A DNA stretch of 64,000 nucleotides, from positions 24,470,505-24,534,504 of the forward strand of contig JAPXFY010000015.1 of NCBI GenBank assembly GCA_030674185.1. Direction: 5' to 3'. Shown here one piece after another: positions 12,901 through 22,370 of the stretch; position 1 is the first letter of the stretch, and each line of letters begins with the position of its first letter. Under the pieces are notes generated by a model. The model was not told the origin of the DNA. It ran no database searches and saw nothing but the letters and a program-made list of their open reading frames with translations. The DNA is from Monoplex corrugatus (taxonomy: Eukaryota > Mollusca > Gastropoda > Littorinimorpha > Ranellidae). The translations under genes were made by a program, and so were the position numbers.

Positions 12901-15900
12901 AATGCAAAAACAAAGCCTGGAACAGACTGCGACACGGATCACATTCTTGTGACAACCAAATTAAGAATGAAAATATTGAAGAAGCCTAAAACCAAAACTA
13001 CGCCAAAGTTCGACATATCAAAATTAGAAAACCCTGAGCTGGCGTTAGAATTCAGTATAGAAACAAGTAATCGTTTCTTAAAGTTACTTGAAGTATGGGA
13101 TGAAAATGACTCATATCCTGATGAAATCTGGACAGACATAAAAAACACACTGACCAAAATCTCTGAAGAAAAACTAGGAAAAGAAGAAAAAAGGAAAAAA
13201 GCTAAGCCCTACATAAGTCAGGAAGTGATAGATCTGGCAGAAAAGAAAAGTCAAGCTCGAAAGCAGGGAGAGCGGGAAAAATACTCAGCACTGAAAAGGG
13301 AAATAAAAAGTAAAGTCAGAAGAGACAAAGCAAATTGGCTGGCACAAGAATGCAGTAAAATCAATGAACACAACGAAAACAGGAAGTCGAGGGAGCTCTT
13401 CAAACAAATAAAAAAAGTGAAAAAAACAAATTTCAAAGCAACAAACCAATGCATCAACAACAAGGATGGTCACACTCTGACTGAACCAGATGATGTCTTG
13501 GATAGGTGGAACGAATATGGCACATCACTTTTTGGCAAGCCTGACAGCCATGAAAATAATTTAGAGCCAAATTTGGAATTGATCCCTGGAGATACGGAAC
13601 CTGAACCTCTGCTCAGCGAAGTTGAATCTGCCATTAAAGATCTAAAATGCAGAAAGTCTCCTGGTCTTGACAATATTCCTGGAGAGTTGTTGAAACACTC
13701 AGGTGATGGTGGACTCAAAGTAATGCATCACTTATGCTGCAAGATATGGAAGACTTGTCAGTGGCCTACAGACTGGAAGCTCCAGGAATTTGTCATGTTA
13801 CATAAGAGTGGAAATGTCAAAGACTGCAACAATTATAGAACAATTGCACTGATCAGTCATGCCAGTAAAATACTGCTGATAATAATTTTAAACAGGTTAA
13901 AGCCAAAAGTAGAGGAAGAGCTATCCGACTGTCAGGCAGGCTATAGGAAAAACAGGGGAACAATAGATATGCTGTTTGTACTCCAGATATTGATAGAAAA
14001 GATTAGAAACACAGACCAAGAGATGTTCATCGTTTTCATTGACTACAGCAAAGCATTTGATAGCGTGATTCACCAAAGTCTTTTCCACTTCATGATCAAA
14101 ATGGGTTTTCCAAGACATCTGGTTTCCCTCATAGCTTCATTATATAATGATCAAAAAGCAACAATCAGATGGAATAATCAAAACTGCAAATTTTTTAACA
14201 TCACTAAAGGGGTAAGGCAAGGTTGCATCCTGTCTCCACATCTCTTCAGCATATACACTGAACATATCATGAGAGAAGCAGACATAGAAGACATGGGAGT
14301 AAATATTGGTGGTAGAAACCTGTCAAATTTACGCTACGCAGATGACACAGGATTACTGGCAGACAACATTACAGGCTCTAGGAGGATCCTGTACAGGGTA
14401 GACCGGGTTGGAAAGGCAGCTGGGCTGGACTTAAATTCAAAGAAGACAAAGGTTATGCATGTTGCAGGCAAATATAACACTAGACAGGACCAGATCATGC
14501 TAAACCAAGTCCCTCTAGAAAATGTCAAGGACTTTAGATATTTAGGTTCAGTCAAGACACACGATGGAACATGCTCAAAAGACATAAAGATGAGAATTGG
14601 AATGGCCAAGAACAGTATGGTTCAATTGAACAATTTGGAAAGACCACAGCATAACAGCAGACCTTAAGATAAAACTCTTAAAATGTCTTGTCTGGCCAGT
14701 GATGTTATACGGCTGCGAGGCATGGACAATGAAGAAAGAGGATGAAAGACGAGTGGAAGCAGCAGAGCTGTGGTTTTACCGAAGACTGCTGAGGGTCAAA
14801 TGGACGGATAGGCGCTCAAATGAAAGCATACTGAATGAGTTGGGTACTACACGCAAGCTTCTAGTACTCATACAACGGAGGAAACTGAAATATGTTGGAC
14901 ACGCAATCCGTAATGAGAGAACAGACTTGATGTCCACTGTCCTCCAAGGTAAAGTGGAAGGAAAGAGAAACAGAGGACGGCCACCTGCATCACTTGCTAG
15001 AAACATCACAAACATCAGTGGCAAGAAACTCCAGGAGGTGGTCAGACTTAGCCAAGATCGAGAGTGCTGGAGGCAACTTGTGAGGACATCATGTGCAGCG
15101 GCCAACACTGTTCCCGGTGACGCCGACAGGTGAGACAGGTGAGAGCGATGAGACAAAGAAGAATTGAGTACTAACGACTTCAATCTGATCCAAAATCTAA
15201 AGATAATAGATTAATACTAATAACTTCTCAGACTTCATCAGCTGTCTCCCCCCCCCCCCCCCCCCCCCCCCCCGATATTGTTTTGTATACTTTGATGGTG
15301 AAAGGGAGATGGAAAACTGGTTCTATGGATGGGTGGGGAGAGGGTTGTTTACAGAGAAAGTAGTTACTCCTCCTCCCGCATCTTCAGTACACAAAATACC
15401 ATCCGTGTATGAAAAAAATATTCTCATTGGAGTTTGCAGGTTACTGGAAACGACATTTCAGTTCCCCTAGGGGACCTTTTTCTAAAGCAGACCAAAATGT
15501 CTCATATCTGCAATCTACAAATTTGCTTGAGACAGTATCTCATCATGCAAAGCATGTCAGAGTTGAGTGTCACCATTCTTAAATTGTCAGTATAGTTCAT
15601 AGTTTCTAGTTTTAATTCCAGCCCCTTCCGGTGTTAGGGAAGCCTACTTGATATGAGATCTGCTGTCACTTTATGATATTAGAAGTGCATCTGATGTCAT
15701 GATTGGTAAATTCTACGATGTTTCAATTACAGTAATCTGATGATATTGTTTTGTAATTTTACAATGAGCGAATAGCTGTCGATCACTTGGTTTTATACCT
15801 TTGACATCTGAATTATACCTGACGATGGTATGATGTGATGTTTTCCTGATGATAACATGATGTCATTTTATGTTTGAATCATACTGGATGCTGATATAAA

Positions 15901-16299
15901 TGTCATGTTGGAATTACACTTGATTTATACATTTATGACGTCTGAATTGTACATGATGTGATGTTAGGTTTGAAGTTTTCCTGATAATAATACGATGATG
16001 ACATTTTAGGATGGTTGAATCATGCCATGATGCTGATATGATATCATGTTGCAATTACACTTGATTATGACTAAATCTGGTCATCAAAAGCATTACTCTT
16101 AATATAAAGTAATTTCATGCTGACATTGACAGTGGCAAGAATCACTTGTGCAGTGCATCTTGCAAACAATATATTAAGAGCTTTATTGTTTTGTTTCAGG
16201 GTTCGTATGTCCTTGTCCAACTCTAATGCATTTGCTGATGCCTACAAGTGTACACCGGGAACTCCAATGAATCCTGTGAAGAAGTGTGCTTTGTGGTGA
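89..16299 (+). CDS. M13 zinc metallopeptidase (neprilysin/endothelin-converting-enzyme family), C-terminal part, four exons
   Basis: Coding exons are 89-154, 2828-2923, 6980-7056 and 16200-16299, joined in phase with AG acceptors and GT donors (339 bases, 112 residues plus stop); the 5' part lies left of the window. Exon 1 carries GENIADNGG, the family motif whose Glu is the third zinc ligand and whose Asp assists catalysis; the HExxH zinc site lies upstream. Exon 2 encodes PGLGLGQKQLFFLGFAQ, exon 3 NWCIHST and LLTDNHSP, exon 4 RVRMSLSNSNAFADAYKC and the C-terminal Cys-x-x-Trp (CALW). M13 enzymes are usually type II membrane ectopeptidases that cut small peptides outside the cell. The exon 3 acceptor directly follows a long (TG)n tract. 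The introns hold a Tc1 element, an L2-like element and an RTE-like element. Which M13 paralogue this is cannot be told from the C-terminus. Confidence 0.93.
160..240 (+). repeat. (GT)n and (GA)n microsatellite
   Basis: A short imperfect GT run followed by a GA run, just inside the intron after the first M13 exon. The rest of this intron to 1020 shows nothing I can identify. Confidence 0.85.
1026..1425 (+). mobile_element. L1/Tx1-like retrotransposon remnant, 3' end of ORF2 with zf-RVT domain
   Basis: The plus-strand reading shows a zinc-binding motif found C-terminal to many L1-type reverse transcriptases: CSFCMRERDSIEHIFWNC, i.e. two Cys, then His and Cys. This is followed by FWKHS and, after a frame break near 1235-1265, by DYIYLLIFYVYTCKL and LKTRYKIK, which fit the usual tail of this domain. 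No reverse transcriptase core is visible upstream, so the copy is 5'-truncated and decayed. It lies in an M13 intron. The assignment rests on motif recognition only. Confidence 0.6.
1426..2827. other. Intron sequence without recognised content
   Basis: AT-rich intron between M13 exons 1 and 2. Short ORFs here have no recognisable domain. A run of AGT triplets sits near 2717-2731. Confidence 0.6.
3466..3682 (+). repeat. Two-copy tandem duplication, about 110 bp unit
   Basis: The stretch from 3466 to about 3575 is repeated, diverged, from about 3576 to 3682. Shared landmarks are CATCTTT(T)CATG, GCTCATTTCAG, TTTTTTAATGGGAA, AATTACATA and AATCTAATTTCA. The open frame across it is a by-product of the repeat. 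Confidence 0.75.
3934..3961 (+). repeat. Left terminal inverted repeat of the Tc1 element
   Basis: Matches the reverse complement of 5540-5567 at 26 of 28 positions; TA at 3932-3933 is the outer flank. Confidence 0.9.
4296..5325 (+). pseudogene. Tc1-type transposase, broken by one frameshift in a G run
   Basis: The likely start is ATG 4296 (MPPRRKLSEF); an open frame extends further upstream but without family similarity. The N-terminal half has paired helix-turn-helix regions (VAWFQDGVPKREVARRLQVS; then a second region through SQQTIRNRL). The DDE catalytic triad is present: Asp in LFSDESRF (codon 4755), Asp in QDDNARPH (codon 5026) and Glu in PDLNPIENLW (codon 5131), with 34 residues between the last two, the DD34E signature. 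The frame breaks at 4882-4888, a run of seven G where six would keep frame; the rest continues in the +1 frame to the stop at 5323-5325. Ignoring that base the length is about 342 residues, normal for Tc1. A homopolymer sequencing error is as likely as a real mutation. Confidence 0.92.
5540..5567 (-). repeat. Right terminal inverted repeat of the Tc1 element
   Basis: Reverse complement of the left arm; TA at 5568-5569 is the outer flank. Confidence 0.9.
5568..6902. other. Intron sequence without recognised content
   Basis: The remainder of the M13 intron between exons 2 and 3. It contains a short GT/GCGT microsatellite at 6541-6590 and otherwise AT-rich sequence. An open frame at 6001-6294 shows no domain and looks fortuitous. 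Confidence 0.55.
6904..6976 (+). repeat. (TG)n microsatellite abutting a 3' splice site
   Basis: About 36 TG units with one GG interruption near 6915, ending directly at the CAG (6977-6979) that precedes M13 exon 3. The tract occupies the place of a normal polypyrimidine tract. Confidence 0.95.
7057..8189. other. Intron sequence without recognised content
   Basis: Start of the long last M13 intron. I see no coding, RNA or transposon signal that I can name. Confidence 0.5.
8190..8745 (+). repeat. Unclassified dispersed repeat, copy A
   Basis: Shares ordered landmarks with 52575-52910: GGGGCTCTTTCAGTATAAA, AGTATCCCCACCTT, GTGCATTTTTGGCTCT, TTTGTATTCAGGT and a terminal GCTGGGCTTTAAAC followed by an AAC/AATAAC-rich tail. 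The tail half is also seen inverted at 32545-32805. Its length and simple tail suggest a non-autonomous retroelement; I cannot name the family. Confidence 0.7.
10108..11046 (+). pseudogene. Reverse transcriptase C-terminal part of the L2/CR1-like element
   Basis: The open frame contains the catalytic YADD box at about residue 35, then LQLNDDKTE, DYCNSLLSGLP, QRIRNNAARLV, LHWLPVSKRVQYK, YGPRAFSVSGPLSWNKLP and FKSALKTHLF, an order typical of L2/CR1 C-termini. The GVPQG box just upstream is in another frame, so a frameshift lies between about 10140 and 10200. No endonuclease domain is present. Confidence 0.88.
11184..11255 (+). repeat. (GT)n/(GC) imperfect microsatellite
   Basis: GTGT run with GCGC and GCAT interruptions in the 3' UTR of the L2-like element. 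Confidence 0.85.
11491..11538 (+). repeat. 24 bp perfect tandem duplication
   Basis: The unit starting AGTCAAAATTATTTC at 11491 is repeated exactly at 11515. Confidence 0.95.
11628..11850 (+). other. Unrecognised coding-like stretch after a plausible splice acceptor
   Basis: A pyrimidine-rich tract and TAG at about 11625 precede an open frame reading VQFENEFHNKKHISFSGK, then VVAGELVCPYDPRSY and FVGPGSFKQAG, ending at a TGA near 11850. Local GC rises compared with its surroundings, as in real exons. It fits no exon of the M13 gene, whose frame is complete without it. It could be an exon of a nested or alternative transcript, a captured gene fragment, or 5' sequence of the RTE element starting just downstream. 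I do not recognise the family. Confidence 0.35.
12040..15175 (+). mobile_element. RTE-like non-LTR retrotransposon, nearly full length
   Basis: One long reading region encodes an apurinic-type endonuclease followed by a reverse transcriptase and a C-terminal domain. The outer limits are approximate: the 5' end is set just before the first ATG and the 3' end after the last stop, where short GTGAGACAG-type repeats occur. No clear target-site duplication was found. It lies in the last M13 intron, in the same orientation as the gene. Confidence 0.88.
12088..15133 (+). pseudogene. Endonuclease-reverse transcriptase polyprotein of the RTE-like element, one frameshift
   Basis: Endonuclease motifs are in order: LNIGTWNVQTM (about residue 50), EVRW, MGDFNAKVG (about 187) and IDYIII then CDTDHILV (about 282). 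Reverse transcriptase motifs follow: KSPGLDNIPGELL, QAGYRKNRGT, FIDYSKAFDS (about 648), GVRQGCILSP and YADD (about 750). The first frame stops at 14665-14667; from about 14634 the protein continues one frame over (WPVMLYGCEAWT, then ELWFYRRLLRVKWTDRRSN, GRPPASLARNI) to the stop at 15131-15133. A single-base change near 14630-14640 explains the break. The Trp-rich YGCEAW...FYRRLLR C-terminus recurs in fragments at 27275, 43240 and 58000. With only one lesion the copy is comparatively young. Confidence 0.9.
15248..15273 (+). repeat. Poly-C run, 26 bases
   Basis: Uninterrupted C run about 110 bases downstream of the RTE reading frame; one of several long G/C homopolymers in the window. Confidence 0.95.
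15841..16072 (+). repeat. Diverged tandem duplication, about 137 bp period
   Basis: 15841-15930 and 15977-16072 share TTTTCCTGAT, GAATCATAC/GAATCATGCC, GATGCTGATAT, TCATGTTG and AATTACACTTGATT in order. The wider stretch from 15660 is rich in TGATGT/GATGAT words and appears to have grown by the same process. Confidence 0.75.
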
Positions 16300-16815
16300 T
16301 CACATCACCATGTCTCTGTTCAGCGTTGGTTCCTTTTCAACTACACCTTAAAAGCTCTTCTTCAACCAAAACGTAATGGCAGCATCACACTGGGTTAGGC
16401 AGTAGAGTAAGCCGAGGAGTGAGCTTTTAATGTTCTTTATGAATTAAGAATCTGAATTAATTAACATGTAAGAACATGCAATTTCTTTAAGCATTACATA
16501 ATTTGTATTAAATATTTTATACAAAACTGAAAATATTTCTTAAATTAATCTTCAAACAAAATATCATTGAAAGTAACTTGGTTACTATGAATGAAATCTC
16601 ATGATCATACGATTTCACAAGGAATGAGTAAGCTTTGATGCCATTGTGTACGTCAGATCTCTGAAAACTATGTTCAAGGCTATTGGCGTGTTACAAGTAC
16701 AAGAGAGCGATCACTTCACATTCTTTCGACCGTCTTGATATACACAAGTCATTGAGCATGTCATTCTCATATCAACAGTTAAAAAGTTGAACATTTCAAG
16801 CTCTTTTCATGCAAA
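16300..16815. other. Probable 3' UTR and downstream sequence of the M13 gene
   Basis: Follows the M13 stop codon. AT-rich, no other recognised content. No poly(A) site could be chosen with confidence. Confidence 0.5.
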
Positions 16816-16821
16816 TGAGGT

Positions 16822-17095
16822 CACACACACACACACACACACACACAAATGTTTCAGTTTATAATAGAGCCTTAATTCAAGCTCAATAACAGCAAATAAA
16901 AAAAAAAAATCCATTGTAAAAAACAAGAAAAAAATAAGCAGAAAGAATTTACAACAGTCCAACACAAAAAAGTATAAAAGTACCGGTATTTGAATAGGGT
17001 ACTCAATTAGAATATAATTATACACTTTTAGAAAATGTTACAATTTTTTCAGTTGCACGCACGCACGCACACACACACGCACACACACACACATT
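16822..17095 (+). repeat. Two (CA)n microsatellites with A-rich sequence between
   Basis: (CA)n at 16822-16848 and an imperfect CGCA/CACA tract at 17059-17094. Confidence 0.9.
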
Positions 17096-17216
17096 GTATG
17101 AAGTTACACCAGAATATTGCTTGGATGAGTCTTCTGCAACACATATAAGTATGAATCTACATTGGTACATTTTCTTTTCTTTTTAAATCAATTTACATTT
17201 ACACACACACAGAGAA

Positions 17217-17218
<2 letters not shown>

Positions 17219-17275
<57 letters not shown>
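17219..17275 (+). repeat. (TA)n microsatellite
   Basis: About 28 uninterrupted TA units. Confidence 0.97.
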
Positions 17276-17277
<2 letters not shown>

Positions 17278-18650
17278 TTCCTGAAACATGTTTCCATGTT
17301 AATTTTACATATGTTATGCTTTGTTTCCATTTTCAAAAATTAGTTTGTTTAGAGTTAATACTTGCTGGTTGCTGTTGTAGAGTGCTGTATTTATAAATAT
17401 TAAAAGTATACAGTGTTTTCTGTATAGCCATTTTCTTATGATTTTAGATAGGTTTTCTTTTTGTACTTATAATAAATTATATGTTGTTTTTCTTCACTGA
17501 ATGATCCTATGTATGTGTATGGGTTCTAAACTAGATGTTACTTTTCAGAAAAATGTGACTTCCCCCTAAGGAATGAGTGAGTTACTTTTCACCTCACAGA
17601 GTTTGCCCCTAGCAGACAAAAGGTAGAGATGTCGGGGGCCGATTTAAGATTTTGGTACTGGAACTCTTCCTGCACATGCTACTGCTCAGACTTGTAAATT
17701 CACCTAATCTTGTGATTCTTTTCTTATCAAAACACCCATCCATCCAGTTTACAGATATTTTTTAAGAGGGTAAAAATCTAAAATGCATGTTTTTAAGTTC
17801 AATTTCTGCAGCAGACCCGTCAAACCATCCATGAAAGGCATCCCATTACAGGAAATGTTTTTGCTAAAACTGTGATTTGGTACTCCTTGTTTTTCTAAAA
17901 ATATTGAACCAGAGGAGGTCCTGGTTGTTAAAAATTGCTAAAAATTTTAGTAAAATTGTAAATTTTCTTTTTCTTTTTTCTTCTTTTTTTTAAGAAATTT
18001 TTCTTTGAAGAAGAAACCAGAGTGCGTCTTCAAAGTACATCTCTCAGAAAGTGAATACCTGATTTCAAAACGGTGTTCACCAAATGTTCGTCTGGTGGCA
18101 AGCACCTCATTCCATGGTAAAAGTCCAAAATGTATGAATCCTATTATCCTTATCTACATATGTATTATTTCAGAGATATACATTAAACTTCGCACCTCAG
18201 TATAAGTAGAGATATCGCTTTGTAATATTATATTTGTAGCCATGTGTAAACAGATAAATTTTTCTAGAACATCGACAGATGTGCACTGTTAGCAGACATA
18301 ATATAGCTGGAGAATACTGATCTGCATGTTCCGGTATTGAGGAGTTTGTGTTAATTCTGATACAAGCTCCATAAGTGGGACATACATTATGATATATTTT
18401 CACTATAAACAGTTAATCAGTATTTCAACCAACGGTCACTGAAATGTTTATGGCCTACATGGAAATTGGTTGTAATATATTTTACATCTTGCTTCTTCCA
18501 ACTAGGTTAATTTTTTATTGATAATGTCCCCAAAAGTATCTGGAAATTTAAATGTTTGTATTACTTGGGCAGTTGTTTTACTTGAAATAATATCCACGTT
18601 TTCTGTACATATTATTTTGGATTTCCCCCCTTTTTTTCTGGATACATGTA
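17276..18650. other. Intergenic, nothing recognised
   Basis: AT-rich spacer with T-rich runs near 17965-18000 and no supported gene or element. Confidence 0.5.
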
Positions 18651-18654
18651 TACA

Positions 18655-21650
18655 TGTTGTAATACCCTCACTGTGCTGGAGGTATGTTGCTGCACAGTCT
18701 GCAAATCCCATCTTTTGTTGGCGTACATCACTACATGCTGGGTGATGAGCTGCTGAACAAACAAACAAAACAAAACAAAAAATCCTGGATTTATCTGTAT
18801 TATCTGCATACATGAAAAATATATATATAACTATATGGTGTATATATTTCCTTATTACTGCGCTCAAAATGATAAGCCGAATGATTATTGCATTGTATAT
18901 ACTGTTTTAGAAAACTAAATCCTGGATTGATTTGTATCATCTGTGTACTTATGCAAGTATACAGATAAGTATATCATGTATATTATTGCACTCAAAGTGA
19001 TAAGCAGAATGATTATTGCACTAAAGATACTGTTTTAGAAAACTTTGTAAACATAGGCAGTTTGTCTATTCTTATTTTCTTGTGGTCCCTTCCTTTTTTT
19101 CTTCAAATGCATGTACGCACACTGTTTTGCCCACACTGTGCAGGCGTTATGTTGCTGCACTGTATATATATATACCCCACTTTTGGTGGGTGTGCATGTA
19201 TGCTGGGTGTTTTTCATTTTTCCATAAGCCACCAGACAGCGACACTTACAGAAACTTTTTTAACATGTCTGTTTAATGTTCTGCATGCTTATGCACACTA
19301 AGGGGATTTAGGCACTAACAGTCTGGACACATATTGACCCTGAAGGTTTTTTTTGTTTTTTTTTGAGGCAGGAGATACTTAGATAGATGGGTACCTCCTG
19401 CCTGGTGGATAGAATGTGGAGCTTTTTCCAGTCTCCAGCATCATTTGATTCATTGTGTCCAGCAGACCTGTAAATGAAGTCAGTGTCTGATGGGTTATGG
19501 AAAAATGAAAACACCCAGCTTACATGCACACCCACTGAAAATGAGGTATGCAGACAGTGCAGCGCATGCAGGGGCAGCTCGCATGTTGACACAGGAAATT
19601 GAACGAATCTCTACTTTTTACCCTCCAGACATGAGGACCTGCTTGGGTATCTTACAGCCTGAAGGGTTAATAATGGAGATTTTCCAATGTCCCAGATCAT
19701 GTCATGTTAAGTGTGCTGCACAGTCTCCATATCCTGTCTTCTGTGGGCATGAGTGTTGGTTTCATTTCTGTAAGCCACTGAACGATGAAATAACAGTATT
19801 TTTAATGTGCCTATTTCATGTTCTTTATGCTGACACATGTGAGGGGGGTCTTAGGTGCTGACCTCCCAGGTCAGCATGTGAGCAGACTGTTAATGTCTAA
19901 CCCCTGTCATGTGCATAAGCTCGCAGAACATGAAATGGACACATTAAAGATCCTGTAGTTGTCCTTTATAATGTCAGTGTTGGGTGGCTTGAGAAAAGTG
20001 AAAACATCCAGCATGCATCATTGCATGCACATGGAAAACAAGATATGCAGATTGTAAAAGCACACTAACAGACAGGTCATAACGCATGCATAGATAGAAA
20101 ATCTCCATCCTTTACCCATCAGTCTGGAAGGTATCCAGTAAGGTTTGATACTACCTGAACAATCATGTCTGGTGGATAAAAACTAGAAATCAATTTTATC
20201 TCTTGGGTCAACATACATGCTGCCCTGTTTGTGTACTGCACCGTCTGCATAACCCATCTTGCGTTGATGTGTGCAGGGTGTTTTCATGTTTCTATAAGCC
20301 ATCAGATGGGACACTGATATGATTCCACACCACTACAGGACCTTTAACATATCCAATTCATATTGTGCATACTTATACACATGACAGGGGTAAACAGGTC
20401 TGCTCTCATGCTGACCTGAGATCTTTTGATGTTCCTAAGCATGTTATTTAAGTCTGTCAGTGTTTGGTAGCTTATGGAAACGTAAACACCAGCATGCATG
20501 TCCACCAAAGATGACCTGGGAGATAGGAAAAATCTTCACTGTCAAGATGTGTCCACACTTGCTAGTGCATAAATCTGCACAGCTGCAGATCTACACACAT
20601 GTTGACCTGGTAGATGGGACAAATCTTTACCCCTTACCCAGTACTTGTGCAGACCTGTTAGTCTGCATATCTTGTCATCAGATGGGTGTGTATGTGGGGT
20701 GTTTTCATGTTTTTATAAGCCACCAAAAATTGACACGACTTACAGCTTCACTAGCATGCTTATTTCAGTATTTGAGGTTCTATATGCATATATATACAAT
20801 ATATGCATGGTTTCAGAAACAGAAACTCAAATCGTGCACATTATATATTTATATATATGCATATCAAACCTCAAATGCTGAAATAAGCATGCTAGTGATG
20901 TTATAAAGTGTAAGTCGTGTCAATTTTTGGTGGCTTATGAAAGCTTGAAAATACCCCACATACACACCCACTGATAACAAGGTATGCAGACTATACATCT
21001 CACTAACAGGTCTGCACAAATGCTGGGTAAGGAGTGGAGATTTCTCATCTACTAGGTCAACATATGTGCAGATCTGCTGGTGCACAGCACAGTCTGCTTC
21101 TCTCGTCTTTGGACATGCATGCTGGGTGTATATGTTTCCATAAGCTACAAAACACTGACAGACTTAAATCACATGCTTATTTGATGTTGTGCATTCTATA
21201 CATGGCGGGGGAGAGGGATCTCGCATATTAACATCTGTGCAGATCTAGTGTATTAGTGCATAAACCCCCTTCATGTGTACACACGCACACACAAAAATCA
21301 AGAAGGCACGCTACAAAATCATGTCAGTGTCCAGTAAAACGGTGAAAACATCCAGCATGCATGCCAACTAAGGCAGTGTCATTCTGCACAGCAACATTCT
21401 GCTATCTTTTTCAATATATTATTGTCTATATATGTGTGCTGTGCTTGTTAAGTGTACAAATAAATTACAATATTATAACAATGACACTGTGTGCGTGTGT
21501 GTGTGTGTGTATAAAAGGTTGTTTGTGGGCAATGCCCACAGAAAACAAAATAATGTATTAAAGATCCTGAAGATCCTGTAAGTAGTGTTGATGTAAACGG
21601 CTTATAAATTTATAGAAACATGACCTAGTATGCCTGCTAACAGAAGACAT
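18655..21650. repeat. Array of one repeat in alternating orientation
   Basis: The signature GGTGGCTTATGGAAA...AAAACACCCAGCATGCATGC recurs in forward sense near 19485, 19970, 20455, 20918, 21325 and (weakly) 21590. Its reverse complement (GCTGGGTGTTTTCAT...ATAAGCCACC) recurs near 19201, 19761, 20271, 20690 and 21115. Copies therefore alternate, with 400-560 bases between copies of one sense. Related GCAGTCTGCA/TGTTGCTGCACAGTCTG words extend the array left to about 18655. A further single copy lies at 60430-60670. I take this to be an amplified fold-back unit of a dispersed molluscan-type repeat; the class is unknown. Confidence 0.75.
20715..20938. repeat. Long near-perfect inverted repeat (hairpin)
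   Basis: The left arm 20715-20790 pairs with the right arm 20854-20938, sharing ATAAGCCACCAAAAATTGAC, ACGACTTACA, CACTAGCATGCTTATTTCAG and TTTGAGGTT, with a 10 base insertion in the right arm and an AT-rich loop of about 63 bases. It is the best preserved palindrome of the alternating array. Confidence 0.9.
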
Positions 21651-22350
21651 GAGTATGCAGCTATGCAGCACCACTTGAGTAAAACAATGCTCGTACACAC
21701 AGAGAAGAGCCTAGAGACATCATGGACATCATTATGTTTCCCAGGAATGCTTTTAAATGAATATATGCTTGTAACAATGATCAAAGTCTCTACGCATAAT
21801 GCTGTGGGTGACATTCGAAAGTTACAGTGTAGTGTCATTTAACAGCTATTCAAAACCAGGTAAAAATAAAAGTACTAACAAACAATATCCTGAATATGAT
21901 GTTTGAATCTTTTCAATTCTTGTTCAAAATATTTTCCGAATAAGGCATGGAAGTCGTTTCCTGATTCAGTCATTCAAATATTCATTAGAAAACTTTTACA
22001 GGCAGAGTCTTTCTTTAGCTTGTGCCAAGAGACTACTGGATTTTCCGAAATGAAGTCTACAGAGAAGACTTCTAGCTCAAGCACCAAAAGAAGATACCAC
22101 TAGTAAAGGTTTTCTCAAAAATTCCAAATAAGACATGACATCAATTATATGTATCTTACATAGCAACTCAAGACTAACAAAATATCCTGATAACAAAGAC
22201 TGGTAATTTTCATGTGCAGTCAAACAAACAAAATTAATTACAACAAAATTATTAAGTTAAATATACATTATCTACTCTGATATCACATTAGAGTAATAAG
22301 CATCAAAATCTGCACAATCATTCCGATGTTGACCTTTCTGATACGATGCT
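21651..22350. other. Intergenic or 3' UTR-intron sequence, nothing recognised
   Basis: AT-rich. It would be intronic if the splice donor found 17 bases beyond the CCDC115 stop is used. Confidence 0.45.
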
Positions 22351-22370
22351 TACCTGAACATGCTCTTCAT

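Noticed and set aside
18655..21650. CRISPR-like array
   Set aside because: Repeats are diverged, alternate in orientation and are hundreds of bases apart, in animal DNA; not CRISPR.
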